Origin: Caulobacteraceae bacterium
Lineage (GTDB): Bacteria; Pseudomonadota; Alphaproteobacteria; Caulobacterales; Aquidulcibacteraceae
Length of the DNA stretch: 64,000 nucleotides
Reading direction: 5' to 3'
Assembly (NCBI GenBank): GCA_016703335.1
Contig: JADJCG010000017.1
Span: 62,001-126,000, forward strand
In this document: positions 25,897-35,611 of the stretch, piece after piece
Layout of the letters: every line of letters starts with the position of its first letter
Position numbering within the stretch: position 1 is the first letter of the stretch
Notes under the pieces: generated by a model
The model's input: the letters and a program-made list of their open reading frames with translations, nothing else
Databases searched by the model: none
Told to the model about the DNA's origin: nothing
Made by a program: the position numbers and the translations under genes

Positions 25897-26902
25897 GCAG
25901 CGTGCAACTCACCAACGTTCGCCGGCGCTATGGCAAGACGCTGGTGCTCGACGATGTCTCGTTCACGGCGCCGGAAGGCCAGGTGGTGGCGCTGCTTGGC
26001 GCATCGGGCTCAGGCAAGTCCACGATTTTGCGATTGATCGCGGGGCTCGAGCCGGTTGACGCCGGCGAAGTTCGGATCGGCGGTGAACGCGTTTCCGGCG
26101 CGGGCGCAGCCGTCGCGGCCGAAGCGCGCCGCATCGGCATGGTGTTTCAAGATTACTCGCTGTTTCCGCATTTGACGGCCGGCGCAAATGTGGCGTTCGG
26201 TCTGGACAAACTTGGCCGCGCCGAACGCGATGAGATGGCGCTCAAATGGCTCGATCGCGTTGGCCTGAAGCATCGCGCCGGCGCCTATCCGCACGAACTT
26301 TCCGGCGGCGAACAGCAACGCGTCGCGCTCGCGCGCGCGTTGGCGCCTAAGCCGCGCGCGATTCTGCTGGATGAACCGTTCTCCGGCCTTGATCCCGGTC
26401 CTGCGCGCGGAACTGCGCGACACGACACTGGCGACGCTCGCCGAAGCGAGCACCACGACCCTGTTCGTCACGCATGACGCCGAAGATGCGCTGCAAGCGG
26501 CGGATCGTCTGGCGATCCTGAAAGCGGGCCGCGTGCTGCAAGAAGCAGCGCCGCGGGAAGCGTATGATCACCCCGCTTCGCTGGACGCGGCCGCGGCGCT
26601 AGGGCCGATCAATGTGTTCAAAGGCGCCGTCAACAACGGCGTCCTCGAAACTCCGTTCGGCGCTGTCCAGGCGTCGCATCTGGCGAACGGGCCGACGGCG
26701 GTGGCCGCCGTCCGCGCGGAAGCGATGCCCCTGACGCCGGGCGCTGGCGCGCGGGGTGACGGCCGTCCGCATGGCGCGCATGATCTGGTGCGGATTGAAG
26801 CTCAAGGCTGAGCTGGCGCGCGTTGACGCCGGCGCGAGCGCCGCTCGGCGATACGTCTCGGTGCGGATTCAGCCGACGGGCGCGTTCGCGTTCGCGGCCT
26901 GA
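25893..26902 (+). pseudogene. Iron(III) ABC transporter ATP-binding protein (FbpC type), frame-broken
   Basis: This ABC ATPase of about 335 residues has Walker A GASGSGKST, Q-loop FQDYSLFP, signature LSGGEQQRVALARAL and Walker B AILLDEPFSGLD. The H-loop is TLFVTHDAEDAL, followed by a C-terminal TOBE-like domain (GPINVFKGAVN). The frame breaks right after FSGLD near 26397, where one extra base turns LDP-VLRAELR into another frame, and again near 26755 in the TOBE region. With these repaired the gene ends at TGA 26900-26902. With the two preceding genes it forms a ferric-iron uptake operon. Confidence 0.84.
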
Positions 26903-27793
26903 TCTCCGGCAGGCTTGCGCAACACGAAGCGGCGGCGCTCAAGCGCGCGCGTGGCCAGCAATTGCAGGCGCATGCGCCAGGCTTCCGCTTCCCAAGCCAA
27001 CTCCGTGCGACTGGCACTTCCAGCGCACCAGCGGCGGCAAGCTTCGCCCAGCTGCTGAAGGCAGCGCGTGCGGTGAAAAGAAAATCGTCGGTCATGTCCT
27101 CATCGGCCTCAAGCATGAAGCCGGCGTCGACGAAGAATTTCAGCACATCGCCATGCGCGCGGATCTGCGGCTCGGCGAAGGATGAGGCGAACGCGGTTGC
27201 GAGTTCAGGCGTCTTGAGGCCGACATAGCATTCCACCACCGCGCAAGCGCCAGGCTTCAGGCATTTCATGAACTGCCGGCCAGATGCGGAGGGTAACCGC
27301 AATAGGCGAAATCATCGATGCTCAAGAGGCCGTCATAGGCGGCGGGCGTGAACACGTGCGCCTCAAGATCGATGCGCGCCGCCGTGACGCGTTCAGCGAG
27401 CTTGGCTTGCTTTAGGCCGTGCTTCAGCGCGCCGAAGGTTTCTTCGCGCCATTCGAAGACGTCAATCTTGCCGGGGTGGGCGGCCGCGACAGCGGCCATC
27501 GGGCCAACGAGACCTGGGCCGAGCACGGCGAGCACGCCTTGCGGCTCTAGGCCGATGCGCGCGGGTTCAAGCTTGTCGGCAGTCGCGTCGCCCGGGCGAA
27601 CGCGGTCCTCGCCCCAGAGCAAGGCGAGCGCTTGCAAGCGCGCGGGCAGTTCGTACAGGAGCTCCTCGAAGAGTTCGTCTTCGGTGGCGGCGTCTTCGTT
27701 GGCGGGGGCGCGGCGGCGAGTTGGCCTCGATCTCGGCCAGCGCAGCCTCTTAGTCGAAGTCGTCGCCATTCCACCAGGCGCGAAGTTTCCACG
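26869..27793 (-). pseudogene. Class I SAM-methyltransferase-like protein, multiple frameshifts
   Basis: Across frames one reads WNGDDFD, EAALAEIEANSP, ANEDAATEDELFEELLYELPARL, GVLAVLGPGLVGPMAAVAAAHPG (SAM-binding Gly loop), IDVFEWREETFGALK, DGLLSIDDFAYCGYPPHLA and FMKCLKPGACAVVECYVGL. The last resembles the post-motif strand of methyltransferases. An in-frame TAA lies near 27752, and indels near 27715, 27285 and 26990 break the frame. The start cannot be fixed because no ATG is in frame upstream of WNGDD. The repaired end at 26869 would overlap the ATPase gene by 34 bases. The substrate is unknown. Confidence 0.6.
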
Positions 27794-27867
27794 CGTGAGC
27801 GCGAGACCTTCTTGTCAAAAAGGGCTTATAGGGCCGCCATAGCACCGGGACCTCAGCCCCAATCCCG

Positions 27868-28895
27868 TTAACGATTTGCTTGGACGACCGGCAAAAGCGG
27901 CGGGCCCTGGGACGGCAACGGCGCGTCTGGATCGTCGATATAGCTCAGAATGTCGTTGAAAACGACCTCGCGCTGGTTATCGCGCAGCAACCAATGCCAC
28001 CCATTTTCGTAGAGCGCAGTCCGCGCCGAGGCCGGCAAACGGCGGGCGGCGGTGACGGCGGAATTGCGCGGAATGATCTGATCGTGCGCGCCGTAGAGGA
28101 ATAGGACGTGGCCATCGAGATTGGCCGCGTGCTCGGACGCCGTCTCCATCAGGCCAACCAGGCCGTACACCGCGTCAATCCGGGTCGACCAAATCATGTG
28201 CGGCGCCCGCCCGCTTGCAGCAGCGCTTCGCGGTTGTCCGACGCAGTGACGCGCCGGACAACGCCGCGCGGCGGCTGCACTGCGCGCCATGGAAAGGTAT
28301 GTGCGCCGAGCCAGAGCGCGAGCGCGTATTGATCCGGCAGCGTCGACCAGCCCCACACGGCCGGCGCGACAAGAACAAGGCGATCAACGGTCGGCGCACC
28401 GGGCCCCGCCGAGTGGCGATCGCTTCTGCTGATCCCATCGAGTCACCGACCACGACGATCTCTGCGTTCGGGTACGTGCTTCGCGCGACGCGCACCGCGG
28501 TGCGCAGATCTTCCATCATCAAACGTTCGCCCGCCCATACGCCGCGATTGGGTGAACGGCCGAAACCACGTGCGTCGTAAGCAAAGACGCAACGCCACGC
28601 TCCGCGAACCATGGGCCTGCAAGATAAAAGGTGTTGGCGTAGTCGTTCATGCCGTGCAGGCCGATGATCACGGCGTGCGGCTCTTGGTTGTTCGGCGGCA
28701 GCCACGCGGTGAGACCAAGCTCCGCGCCATCGAATGAGATGAAGCGCTCAGCAACAGGCTCAAGCGCGGACCTGTGAAGCCATCCATCGGCGAGCCGGCG
28801 CGCTGCACCGTCGGCACGCACGCGGCGAGCACCATCAACGCAAGGCAGAGGAAACTCTGCGCCGCAATTCGGGGACCAAATCTATTTCGAACCAT
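27868..28895 (-). pseudogene. Alpha/beta hydrolase lipoprotein (monoacylglycerol-lipase-like), frame-broken
   Basis: A lipoprotein signal (FLCLALMVLAAC) precedes an alpha/beta hydrolase fold. HAVIIGLHGMNDYANTF holds the oxyanion loop. VVVGDSMGSAEAIA is the nucleophile elbow (G-D-S-M-G). The Asp is in FLYGAHDQIIPRNS and the His in ENGWHWLLRD. Frames change at least three times (near 28740, 28580 and 28370). The UDG gene lies 3 bases upstream on the same strand, so they form one operon. The family points to lysophospholipase or monoacylglycerol lipase activity at the membrane; the true substrate is unknown. Confidence 0.78.
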
Positions 28896-28898
28896 GGA

Positions 28899-29419
28899 TT
28901 ACGCTTCAGCCAGCCCGTATTTCGCCATGACGGATGCGGCAAAGGCAGGACATTGGCTGGGATAGTCGCGCCATGCGCCGACCGTCTCACCCAACGTCTT
29001 CTTCACCGCAGCACCGAGATGATAGCGCTGCGCGTAAGCGCCGACTAGAAGCGTCAACTGCACATTCTTCAAAAGTGGCAGGAGACGCGGACGCCAGCGC
29101 GGCGCGCACTCACGCCGTGGCGGCAAATCTGCACCGTTCACCGTGCCGGGAAAGCAAAACCCATAGCTGCGACGGCGATATTTCGTTTGTCATAGAACGT
29201 TTCGCGATCGAGCTGCATCCAGTCGCGCAGACGATCGCCGGAGGCGTCGTTCCACGGAATGCCGCTTTCATGCACGCGCCTGCCCGGCGCTTGGCCGGCG
29301 ATGAGAATGCGTGCGCGCGGATCGACCCAGACAACCGGACGCGGCTCGTGCGGTAGCGCGTCAGCGCAAACGCGGCAGGCGCTGATTTCCGCGACGATGG
29401 CTTTGAGTGCGCGCGTCAT
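28899..29419 (-). pseudogene. Uracil-DNA glycosylase family protein, frame-broken
   Basis: This short UDG-superfamily protein of about 173 residues reads ILIAGQAPGRRVHESGIPWND, where GQAPG is the substrate-pocket motif, then RDWMQLDRETFYDKRNIAVAAMGFCFPG, and VQLTLLVGAYAQRYHLG near the C-terminus. The Cys pattern EISACRVC suggests relation to the Fe-S UDG-like group. The frame breaks near 29150; one extra base in ATGGGTTTTGC would restore AMGFCFPGTVNGADLP. Such proteins of about 190 residues are common in proteobacteria and may act in base excision repair. Confidence 0.78.
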
Positions 29420-30237
29420 CCGCTTCCCTGTTAGCGCGATGAACGCGCATGCGTCGATGCGCGTCGGCAGTGCGCCGCCCCGCGGAATTTAGAAGTGCTC
29501 CCAGATGGGAGACCGGGCGCGTGATCCGCGCTGAGTAGTCTCTGTAGGGTGCGATGGAAGTCTCCAACCATCGCGCGCTTCACGCGCCCCGGGTTTACAC
29601 GATCGTTTTCCCGGCCTGGGATCGAGGAGTTGTAGAACGCTGACGATGGCCAGCTCGCCTCCTGAACGATGGCGCGGATCAAAGATCGCGAGCGATAGAC
29701 TGCTCGTGATCTCCCCGCTTTCGGCACTCACCCTCCATCGAAGGATCATGTGCCGCGGGGCTTAGCTCCAGTACCCAATTCGCCGGTTCAACGGGCAGAG
29801 CTTCCTGCTGCTCTGGACTTTGCGGTTTCACTCCCCGCAAACGAAACCCCGCCGATCGTTGCCGCACATTCCAAAGTTTCGGAGCTCTTCGAAATCTCCC
29901 GTGTGCGGCGGAGCGGAGTGTGCGCTCGTTTTTGCGGGTGTAGGATAAGTTTGCACGTATCCCCAAAGGTTGGAGCGCGGGCCTCCGGCCCCGCATCGGC
30001 GCTTGATCCTTGATGCGCGTGAAGAAATGCGGGGCGGAGCCCCGCGCTCCAACCTGCAAACGGCCGCGCATATCCTCTGGATAGAACGCCCTCCGCCGTC
30101 ATCGCCGAAACGGACATTCCACAGTTCATGGGCATCCGGCTGGAATTCGCCGTTATCCGCCTGTGACGCTCGTCACGGAAAGCGGTGCGTTCCGGATGCA
30201 CTGATGTCCTCGCGCCTAGCAGCCGAGGGTTCAGGTC
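29420..30237. other. Gene-poor stretch
   Basis: No convincing gene is visible between the UDG gene and the small membrane protein at 30238. Overlapping short ORFs on both strands lack domains and ribosome-binding sites. The stretch contains a long palindromic element (29949-30061). The sequence is not obviously a decayed version of any family I recognise. Confidence 0.45.
29949..30061. repeat. Long imperfect palindrome, REP/MITE-like
   Basis: GGTTGGAGCGCGGGCCTCCG (from 29968) faces CGGAGCCCCGCGCTCCAACC (ending 30054) around a loop of about 30 bases. An outer pair GTTTGCA (29949) / TGCAAAC (ends 30061) extends the dyad. The inner arms are about 28 bases with few mismatches. The size and GC-rich arms resemble REP-type or miniature inverted-repeat elements. 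No second copy was seen in this window. Confidence 0.65.
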
Positions 30238-30558
30238 ATGGAAGCGATCTTATCAATGTCGGGAATTCTAGGCGCGGCATTCTGCGTCGGGATGTACGCG
30301 GCGGTGAGCTGGGGAAAGATAAGCGCTGATAAGCCCGCCTTCTTCATCGTCAACGGCTTGGGGGCGGTGTTGGTTCTGATCGGCGCTTCGCATCAATTTG
30401 ACGTTGGTGACACCGGCACGGTCGGCCAAGAGTTGATCTGGGCGGCTATAAGTTTCGCAGGAGCGGTTCGCGCTTGGATGCGCGAAGGCGGTTCGGCCAA
30501 ACTGTCCCAGTGGAAGCAACGCGCCTCGCAATCGGTCTTTGCCACTTTGTATCGCTGA
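30238..30558 (+). CDS. CBU_0592-like small membrane protein
   Basis: This 106-residue protein has three hydrophobic segments near residues 5-23 (LSMSGILGAAFCVGMYAAV), 34-50 (FFIVNGLGAVLVLIGAS) and 63-80 (ELIWAAISFAGAVRAW). A polar C-terminus follows. The pattern of N-x-x-GA-x-LV after the first helix and W-x-x-IS-x-x-G in the third resembles the CBU_0592-like domain of unknown function. It is isolated in a gene-poor stretch, followed 28 bases later by a dispersed repeat. Confidence 0.6.
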   Translation: MEAILSMSGILGAAFCVGMYAAVSWGKISADKPAFFIVNGLGAVLVLIGASHQFDVGDTGTVGQELIWAAISFAGAVRAWMREGGSAKLSQWKQRASQSVFATLYR

Positions 30559-30586
30559 CCACAGATGTGTTGCGGGACCGGCTGGG

Positions 30587-30651
30587 TCGCTCAATTCCAG
30601 CCGGTGAGAATGCCGCCCAAGCTAAGGCGTGTTGTCGCCGAAGAGTGCCGT
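30587..30651. repeat. Dispersed intergenic repeat, copy 1 (partial)
   Basis: TCGCTCAATTCCAG..CGGTGA and GCGTGTTGTCGCCG are shared with the copy at 31948. The middle is diverged. It lies just downstream of the small membrane protein gene. Confidence 0.5.
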
Positions 30652-30874
30652 TGATCAAAGTGGCGCGGTGGTGAAACACTCAACCTGACGATTGCCTTCG
30701 GCGCTCTCACTTCCATCGTCGCTAGTTTCGTTTTGCGCTACTCGTTGAGCGCGTTGACCTACACGGGCCGAGGCCGTGGACTGAAAGGTTTGTGGAAACA
30801 GGAGAGGCTCCATTGCCTCTCGCCACGGCGCTGCTAGGCTCGCACGCGAGGGACTTCCCACCGAGGAAATAAAT

Positions 30875-31381
30875 ATGCGCAAACTGCTCGCCGCGACGGC
30901 CGTGTTCTGCATGGCCGCCACAAACGCAAGCGCGCAATCACCAATTCCGGGACCGCCTGGTCCGCCGGTTGCGCTCTGTACCGATCTCGCCATCGCCGGT
31001 TGGAACGGCTCGCGTTCGCCGCCAGGCGCGCCGCTCGCCGACAATGAGGTCGCGATCTATTTCCAAGTGCGCAACAACGGCCCCCGCACGTACATGGCGC
31101 CCGACGAGAACAAGCAGTGGATCACGCTGGTGCTGGACATGCCGAGCGGCGCGCAAGTTGTCGCAACCAGTGTGCTGCCGCCTTCTGGCTCAGGCGCCGC
31201 TTCCCTCGCGCGCGGCGCGAGTTGGCGAGGCCATGTGCGCGGCACACTGCCGGCCGGCGTCACCCGCACACGTCATCCGCCCGCGCGCCTACTGATCAAC
31301 TACGCGCCCGCAAGCGCGGGCTGGTCACCGCCGTTGGATTGCAACACTTCGAATAATGCGCGTTCGGTCGTGCTCCGCTAA
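30875..31381 (+). CDS. Secreted hypothetical protein, CARDB/Ig-like appearance
   Basis: This 168-residue protein has a clean signal peptide (KLLAATAVFCMAATNASAQ). The mature part is beta-rich (VAIYFQVRNNGPRTYMAPD, ITLVLDMPSGAQVVATSVLPP) and two Cys probably form a disulfide (VALCTDLAIAGW and PLDCNTSNNARSVVL). The pattern N-x-GP, hydrophobic strands and a C-terminal N-N is typical of CARDB-like cell-surface modules, but I would not assign it firmly. A GAGGAAA precedes the ATG. Confidence 0.65.
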   Translation: MRKLLAATAVFCMAATNASAQSPIPGPPGPPVALCTDLAIAGWNGSRSPPGAPLADNEVAIYFQVRNNGPRTYMAPDENKQWITLVLDMPSGAQVVATSVLPPSGSGAASLARGASWRGHVRGTLPAGVTRTRHPPARLLINYAPASAGWSPPLDCNTSNNARSVVLR

Positions 31382-31423
31382 GCTCCCTCGGGTGCGCACG
31401 CCAACTTAGACCGTGGCGCATGT

Positions 31424-31540
31424 CCGCTAAGGGCCAGCGTGCGTCATAGCTAGAATTTTCGCGAGTGGCCTACTCCTCCAGTGCGGTCAGTGATTTAGCG
31501 CACACGGCAACGGAGTGTTGTCGCCGGAGGCGGTCACTCA
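31424..31540. repeat. Dispersed intergenic repeat, copy 2
   Basis: It contains CCGCTAAGGGCCAGCGTGCG, then TGGCCTACTC and GCAACGGAGTGTTGTCGCCG. The right-hand 75 bases match the copy at 31948 closely (about 85% by eye), and the left part matches the copy at 32551. It lies downstream of the secreted protein gene. Confidence 0.65.
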
Positions 31541-31739
31541 TCCCTTGGCTCACGGGTCCACGAAATCATCGAGGGGAGGGCACGAATCCGACATCGAGAA
31601 AGCAAGCAGGAGGCGGTCCGCGTTACCAACGGCTTTCCTGCTTCGCTTCGGCGAGTGGCAACCACGCGAGCGTGACACCGCGCAATGTCCGACGCCAGAC
31701 CTAGCCCAAGGCGGGCGCCACAGCATGTTACGTGCAAGC

Positions 31740-31931
31740 ATGCATTTTCTTGTCACTCGCGACGCAGCCGGCTTTTGGCATTGGAAGCTCCTCATGACGG
31801 ATCTCAGCACGATCGCGGGGAGTGTGCTGGCCTACGCTACACGCGTGGCCTGCGAGGACGGAATTGATCTCGTGAGGATCACCAACAACGGCACGCCAAT
31901 TCGCTACACGCCTCAGGACATAGCAGAATAA
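31740..31931 (+). CDS. Small hypothetical protein (DUF1508-like pattern)
   Basis: A 63-codon frame encodes MHFLVTRDAAGFWHWKLLM, then STIAGSVLAYATRVACEDG and ITNNGTPIRYTP. The pattern of F-x-V-x-R-D followed by G-x-W-x-W and later a Ser-x-x-x-Y helix recalls DUF1508/YegP-type small proteins, but the match is loose. An upstream in-frame ATG exists at 31725. It is flanked on both sides by copies of the dispersed repeat, as if the repeats delimit it. Confidence 0.45.
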   Translation: MHFLVTRDAAGFWHWKLLMTDLSTIAGSVLAYATRVACEDGIDLVRITNNGTPIRYTPQDIAE

Positions 31932-31947
31932 CTCGCGCTCCTTCGAC

Positions 31948-32023
31948 TGGCCTACTCTCTCAATTCCAGTCAGTGACTTAGCGCACGCAGCAACGGCGTG
32001 TTGTCGCCGTAAGGCGGTCATTC
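31948..32023. repeat. Dispersed intergenic repeat, copy 3
   Basis: TGGCCTACTCTCTCAATTCC is followed by GTCAGTGACTTAGCGCACGC and GGCGTGTTGTCGCCG. It is almost collinear with the copy at 31466-31540 and shares its ends with copies at 30587 and 33825. Confidence 0.65.
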
Positions 32024-33824
32024 GGATGCCGCGGTTGGAGTATCTGCACGCGCGGTCGGCCAACGTTCCGTGCAGCCGCTCTGACAGCTGGCGTCGAGCT
32101 GAAATTTGCATCGCGATTTCCAGCGGATGTTCCGGCTCCGCTCTCGCTTCCTGGCTCGCGTTTCTCGTAATCGATTTCGAAGGTCCTTCACGCGCTCCGT
32201 TGTGCCCGCCAGCGGACGCCATTTCGCCCAGGCGTCCTCGATACCGCGAACCTGCCGGTTTCAGTGCGCCCACGATCGCTCGAAATCGCCCTAGCGTCTT
32301 GCCCCGGCATACCGGCGCCCCATCAAGTAGGCGGCGGCTTGTTGTTGCCCAAAGCGTATTTGAGCGCCGGGAAGACGGCCGTGCCCCGTTCAGGGTGCCA
32401 AACGCATTCTCCTTGGAACGGAAGGCCCCAGTAAGGCCATAAGCGGGTCCGACATCGGCAGCCTCCTTGGCCAGCGCTGAAGACCCGGTGCCCCAGAGGT
32501 GCGGTTGTCCGGGGGTTCAGGCAGCGCTCTAGCAGATTTTCCGGCATCCGCTTAGGGCCAACGTGCGCACGGAATTCTCGGGGGCGACCACTCTCGCGAT
32601 GCGGTCAATCCTTGGCAAGGTGGTCCAGATTCGAACTTCCATCGGGAGTGCTTCGGAGCGCAGCCGCCAGAGCAGCGGCCGCTCTCCAGGCCCTGGGCCC
32701 TTCGCCTGGCAGCCATCACGCATCTCCGTCTTCCTGTAGGCTAGCACCCATCGGACAGGTTGCGCCAGCGCGCATCAGTGGCCCAAAATCCGCCGTCGTC
32801 CTTCGCGGTGTTGTCCGGGGAACTCGACTGCTGGCTCTCGAAACTGTCGTCTCGCCGGTCAGCCCGCGATACGCCGGCTCGTCGCACGGGACCACATGGA
32901 AGGTGGCGCGTACCCTGTCCGCTCGACCCCAATAGGGGACGAGTTGATCCGCTGGAGGGGGCTGGGGGCGCCGCGTCCTACAATGGCTCTTCGCGACCGG
33001 CCTACGCTTCAGGAAGGCTCATCGCTGGCGCTGGCGCCCCTCGAAACCGCGGTGATTAGCGCCAAGTTCCGAAGTGGACGCTCGATAACGATCCTGCGTC
33101 ATCAGGCAGCCTTCTGGCTTCACGCGGCTTGGAACGAAGCTTGTGCTTCTGGATGAGTCTCAATCTCCAAGATGCATCCAAGAACAGCCGGCGACCAGGA
33201 ACGTGGCGCGGCGCGTCGAAGATGCGTTGTGAACGGGCGCGCCGTCATCCTGCGGAAACTATTCAGGTAGCCGTGCGCCAGGACTCAGGCGCGATCGCCC
33301 CGCGCCGCGATGGCCTCAATGGGATCGATTACCGCTTGGCCCTCCATGCCGCGGAAGAAGAAGCGCGAATGAGAAGCCGCGAATCGTCCGCGGTTTGGCC
33401 CGCTATCTAGTTCTCAACGCCGCTCGTCAATCACGGAGCAAGCCGGCGTCGAAACCTGCCAATGGCAGCCCGGCTGTGTTCGTGCCGTTCATCATCCTCC
33501 GGTCCACTGTCGCGTCTCGCCGTTTGCAGACCTAGCCCAGAAGAGCATAGCTGGGCTGTGTAAGAGACAAACCGTCGTATGGATCGAGCGCGGCTAGCTA
33601 ACCAACCTGCGCTGAGCCAATCGAAACGCACCCACCAAGCCACTGAAGCGGCACGACCACTGCACGCCGTTGCCGTTATGGCCGCTAAAATGGAGACGAC
33701 CCAGAAGGTGGCCAAAGGTCACCGACGTCTTTAACTCTGTGGCGTCGTCGTCAGTCATGCTTTCAAGATCGGATCGCCAAGAGGTGGGCGCCAACGTCCG
33801 CGTAGAGCCAGCGTAGGCCGTCGG
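32024..33824. other. Gene-poor stretch between repeats
   Basis: About 1.8 kb has only short overlapping ORFs without recognisable domains (for example 33129-33410 on + and 33594-33872 on -). Many are rich in Arg, Ala and Ser, as expected for random GC-rich frames. Several could be fragments of frame-broken genes, but I could not stitch any family together. A repeat copy lies at 32551. Confidence 0.45.
32551..32612. repeat. Dispersed intergenic repeat, copy 4 (left part)
   Basis: CTTAGGGCCAACGTGCG, GGAATTCTCG and GATGCGGTCAAT align with CTAAGGGCCAGCGTGCG, GAATTTTCG and GTGCGGTCAGT of the copy at 31424. The right half with GTGTTGTCGCCG is missing here. Confidence 0.45.
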
Positions 33825-33900
33825 TACAAAATCACGAATGGCTTGGTCGCTCAAAGCTGACGCTGGCGTCAACAGCCGGCGACTGGCCTACTCTCGCCGT
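33825..33900. repeat. Dispersed intergenic repeat, copy 5
   Basis: TACAAAATCACGAATGGC, GTCGCTCAA, GCGTCAACAGCCGGCGACTG and GCCTACTCTCGCCG match the copy at 47126-47201 over about 75 bases with few differences. That copy is 13 kb away. The last part shares the GGCCTACTCTC core with the other copies. Confidence 0.65.
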
Positions 33901-33984
33901 CCAGACATTGCCAGCGTTGGGTTGGGCGCCAGCGAGCGTTCCGCTATCAAGTTCTCAAGCCCAATAACCGCTGATTGAACCCGC

Positions 33985-34597
33985 ATGAACCTCTACGACC
34001 GCTACATCCTGCCCCGCTGCTTAGCATGGCCTGTTCTGCAATCCGGTTCGGATGCAGCGCGACAAGATGTGCCGCAAGCTGGGGCGTCGTGCTCGACTGG
34101 GCTTCGGCGCAGGCCTGAACCTGCCACACTACGATCCGCGCAAGGTGGTCAAACTTTATGCCTTGGAGCCAGCGGTAGGCATGCTGGCGCGCGCCCGCAA
34201 AGCAGCGCATCGCGCGGCTTTCCCCGTCGAAATCCTCGCCGAGAAAGCCGAGGCGCTGTCGCTCAAACGCCGGTGTGACACCGTGCTCGTCACCTATTCC
34301 CTGTGTACGATCCCAAACGCAGTCACAGCGCTTGAAGGCGCGCGGCGCGCACTCAAGCCTAGCGGACGCCTGCTGTTCTGCGAACACGGGTTGGCGCCCG
34401 ATGACGGCGTGCGCCGCTGGCAGCAACGCATCGAGCCAGTCTGGAGCATGATTGGCGGCGGCTGCCATCTGACGCGTAACATACCAAAGCTGATCCGCGA
34501 CGGCGGATTCACCATCGACGAGTTGGACACGATGTACCTACCCAAGTCGCCCAAATGGGCTGGCTTCAATTACTGGGGCGCCGCGCAACCGTGTTGA
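33985..34597 (+). pseudogene. Class I SAM-dependent methyltransferase (PmtA/UbiE-like), frame-broken
   Basis: It starts MNLYDRYILPRCL. After a frame change near 34035-34050 it continues RMQRDKMCRKLGRRA, LGFGAGLNLPHYDP (SAM-binding motif I), LYALEPAVGMLARA, CDTVLVTYSLCTIPN and EGARRALKPSGRLLFCEHG. This N-terminal YDR-x-ILP and GAGLNLP-x-YDP pattern is typical of small methyltransferases of about 200 residues near phosphatidylethanolamine or quinone methyltransferase families. It heads toward the convergent DUF2892/Crp genes. The exact substrate is unknown. Confidence 0.8.
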
Positions 34598-34728
34598 CGG
34601 CTGCCCAATTGAACCATTGCACGCGCCATTGGACATGTTTCGCGACGTGCAGCGACGGAGAGACATCGCCGTTAGTAGTCACATCGCCCGAACGTTGAAC
34701 ACTTCCACAGAAGAGGCGCGGCGCCAAT

Positions 34729-34923
34729 TCACGCTCGCTTGGCCGGACAGGTAGTGAAGCCGAGCATTGCGTAGAGTGGACACCATCCGACAAGGCCCGT
34801 AACGAGCGGCACCAGGCCCACGTAAGCCCAGGGTGTCTGCGGACCGATGAATGCGAGCGATAACACGCTCGCTCCGACAACAACGCGCAAGACCCGGTCA
34901 ATCGCGCCTTCATTCGCCTTCAT
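34729..34923 (-). CDS. DUF2892 (YgaP-like) inner-membrane protein
   Basis: This 64-residue protein starts MKANEGAIDRVLRVVVGA and has two short hydrophobic helices (GASVLSLAFIG and YVGLVPLVTGLVGWCPLYAMLG). It ends with FTTCPAKRA. The R-x-x-R-x-x-x-G N-terminus and G-W-C-P-x-Y motif are DUF2892 hallmarks, as in the membrane part of the rhodanese YgaP. A GGAGG precedes ATG 34923. It follows the Crp/Fnr gene on the same strand. A second, distinct DUF2892 protein is at 42616 in the sulfide operon. Confidence 0.88.
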   Translation of the reverse strand: MKANEGAIDRVLRVVVGASVLSLAFIGPQTPWAYVGLVPLVTGLVGWCPLYAMLGFTTCPAKRA

Positions 34924-34988
34924 GGTCGCCTCCTTTGTGTGGGACGTCGCAACCATGTCGAAGCCGAAGAAGGCTGTCGGTGACTAAG

Positions 34989-35611
34989 TCACACTTCGTC
35001 CGCCAGACGCTGCAAAGCGGCTCTGCGCAATACCTGTACTCTGCCGCGCGACAAAGCGGTATCCCCTGTTTCGCCATAGTCGAAAGTAGCCGGCTAACCG
35101 CCTCCCGCGCTGATCCGATCTCTATGGCCAGGTCTCGTGCGTAACCCGCGCCAAGCCATCACCATCGATCAATCGAACAAGCGCGGTGGCCACGCTGCTC
35201 AAGCCCGGTGAAAGCCAGAGCCTCCACCGTGCGTTCGAAGTCCACGAAGCGCTCGGCCACCGAGTTCATAACCGCGCTCCGAAACGCCGTGTCGTTGATC
35301 ATGAGTTGATCAAATGCGCCAGGCGGAATGAGAAGCGCCTCTATCGCTTCCTCCACAACGCCTTCGGCGCCGTAAGCGCGATGCTGAACTAAGCATGTGA
35401 ACGTCTACAGACATATCTCACCGGGCTGGACACGATAGAGAACAATTTCTCGCCCGCTCGCCGAACTGATCGTCACTTTGATTAAGCCGCGCTCCAGGGC
35501 CAGAAACCCTGGACAGGGATCACCACTGCGAAAAAGCCGATCGCCCACACCGGCCCTCATCGGTCTGACGCCTTGTGCCTTCTCAGCGTTCGACACCATC
35601 CGATTGACCAT
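34989..35611 (-). pseudogene. Crp/Fnr family transcriptional regulator, frame-broken
   Basis: The cyclic-nucleotide-like sensor domain reads GDRLFRSGDPCPGFLALERGLIKV and REIVLYRVQPGEIC. The helix linker contains RSAVMNSVAERFVDFERTVEAL. The HTH reads EIGSAREAVSRLL and the wing DTALSRGRVQVLRRAALQRLADEV. Two indels break it: near 35400 (after PGEIC) and near 35065 (after SRLL). Repair gives about 207 residues ending at TGA 34989-34991. The PGEIC-x-x-T-x-CL pattern is common in redox- or NO-responsive regulators of denitrification or sulfur genes. It may control the neighbouring DUF2892, Dps or efflux genes. Confidence 0.82.

Noticed and set aside
27660..27800. A Gly/Ala-rich + strand ORF opposite the methyltransferase
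   Set aside because: It is the antisense of the acidic N-terminal region of the methyltransferase gene.
30587..32023. CRISPR array suggested by repeated blocks
   Set aside because: Spacing is irregular (hundreds of bases), the repeats are long and diverged, and no cas gene is present.
32896..33410. Plus-strand ORFs of 86 and 93 codons
   Set aside because: I could not connect them with any family or with each other by frame repair, and neither has a ribosome-binding site.
33594..33872. Minus-strand ORF of 92 codons
   Set aside because: Its N-terminal part lies inside the dispersed repeat at 33825, it has no domain, and its composition looks random.
29420..34000. Integrated mobile element or prophage in the gene-poor stretch
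   Set aside because: There is no integrase, transposase, tRNA-adjacent direct repeat or phage gene. Low coding density and repeats alone do not show it.
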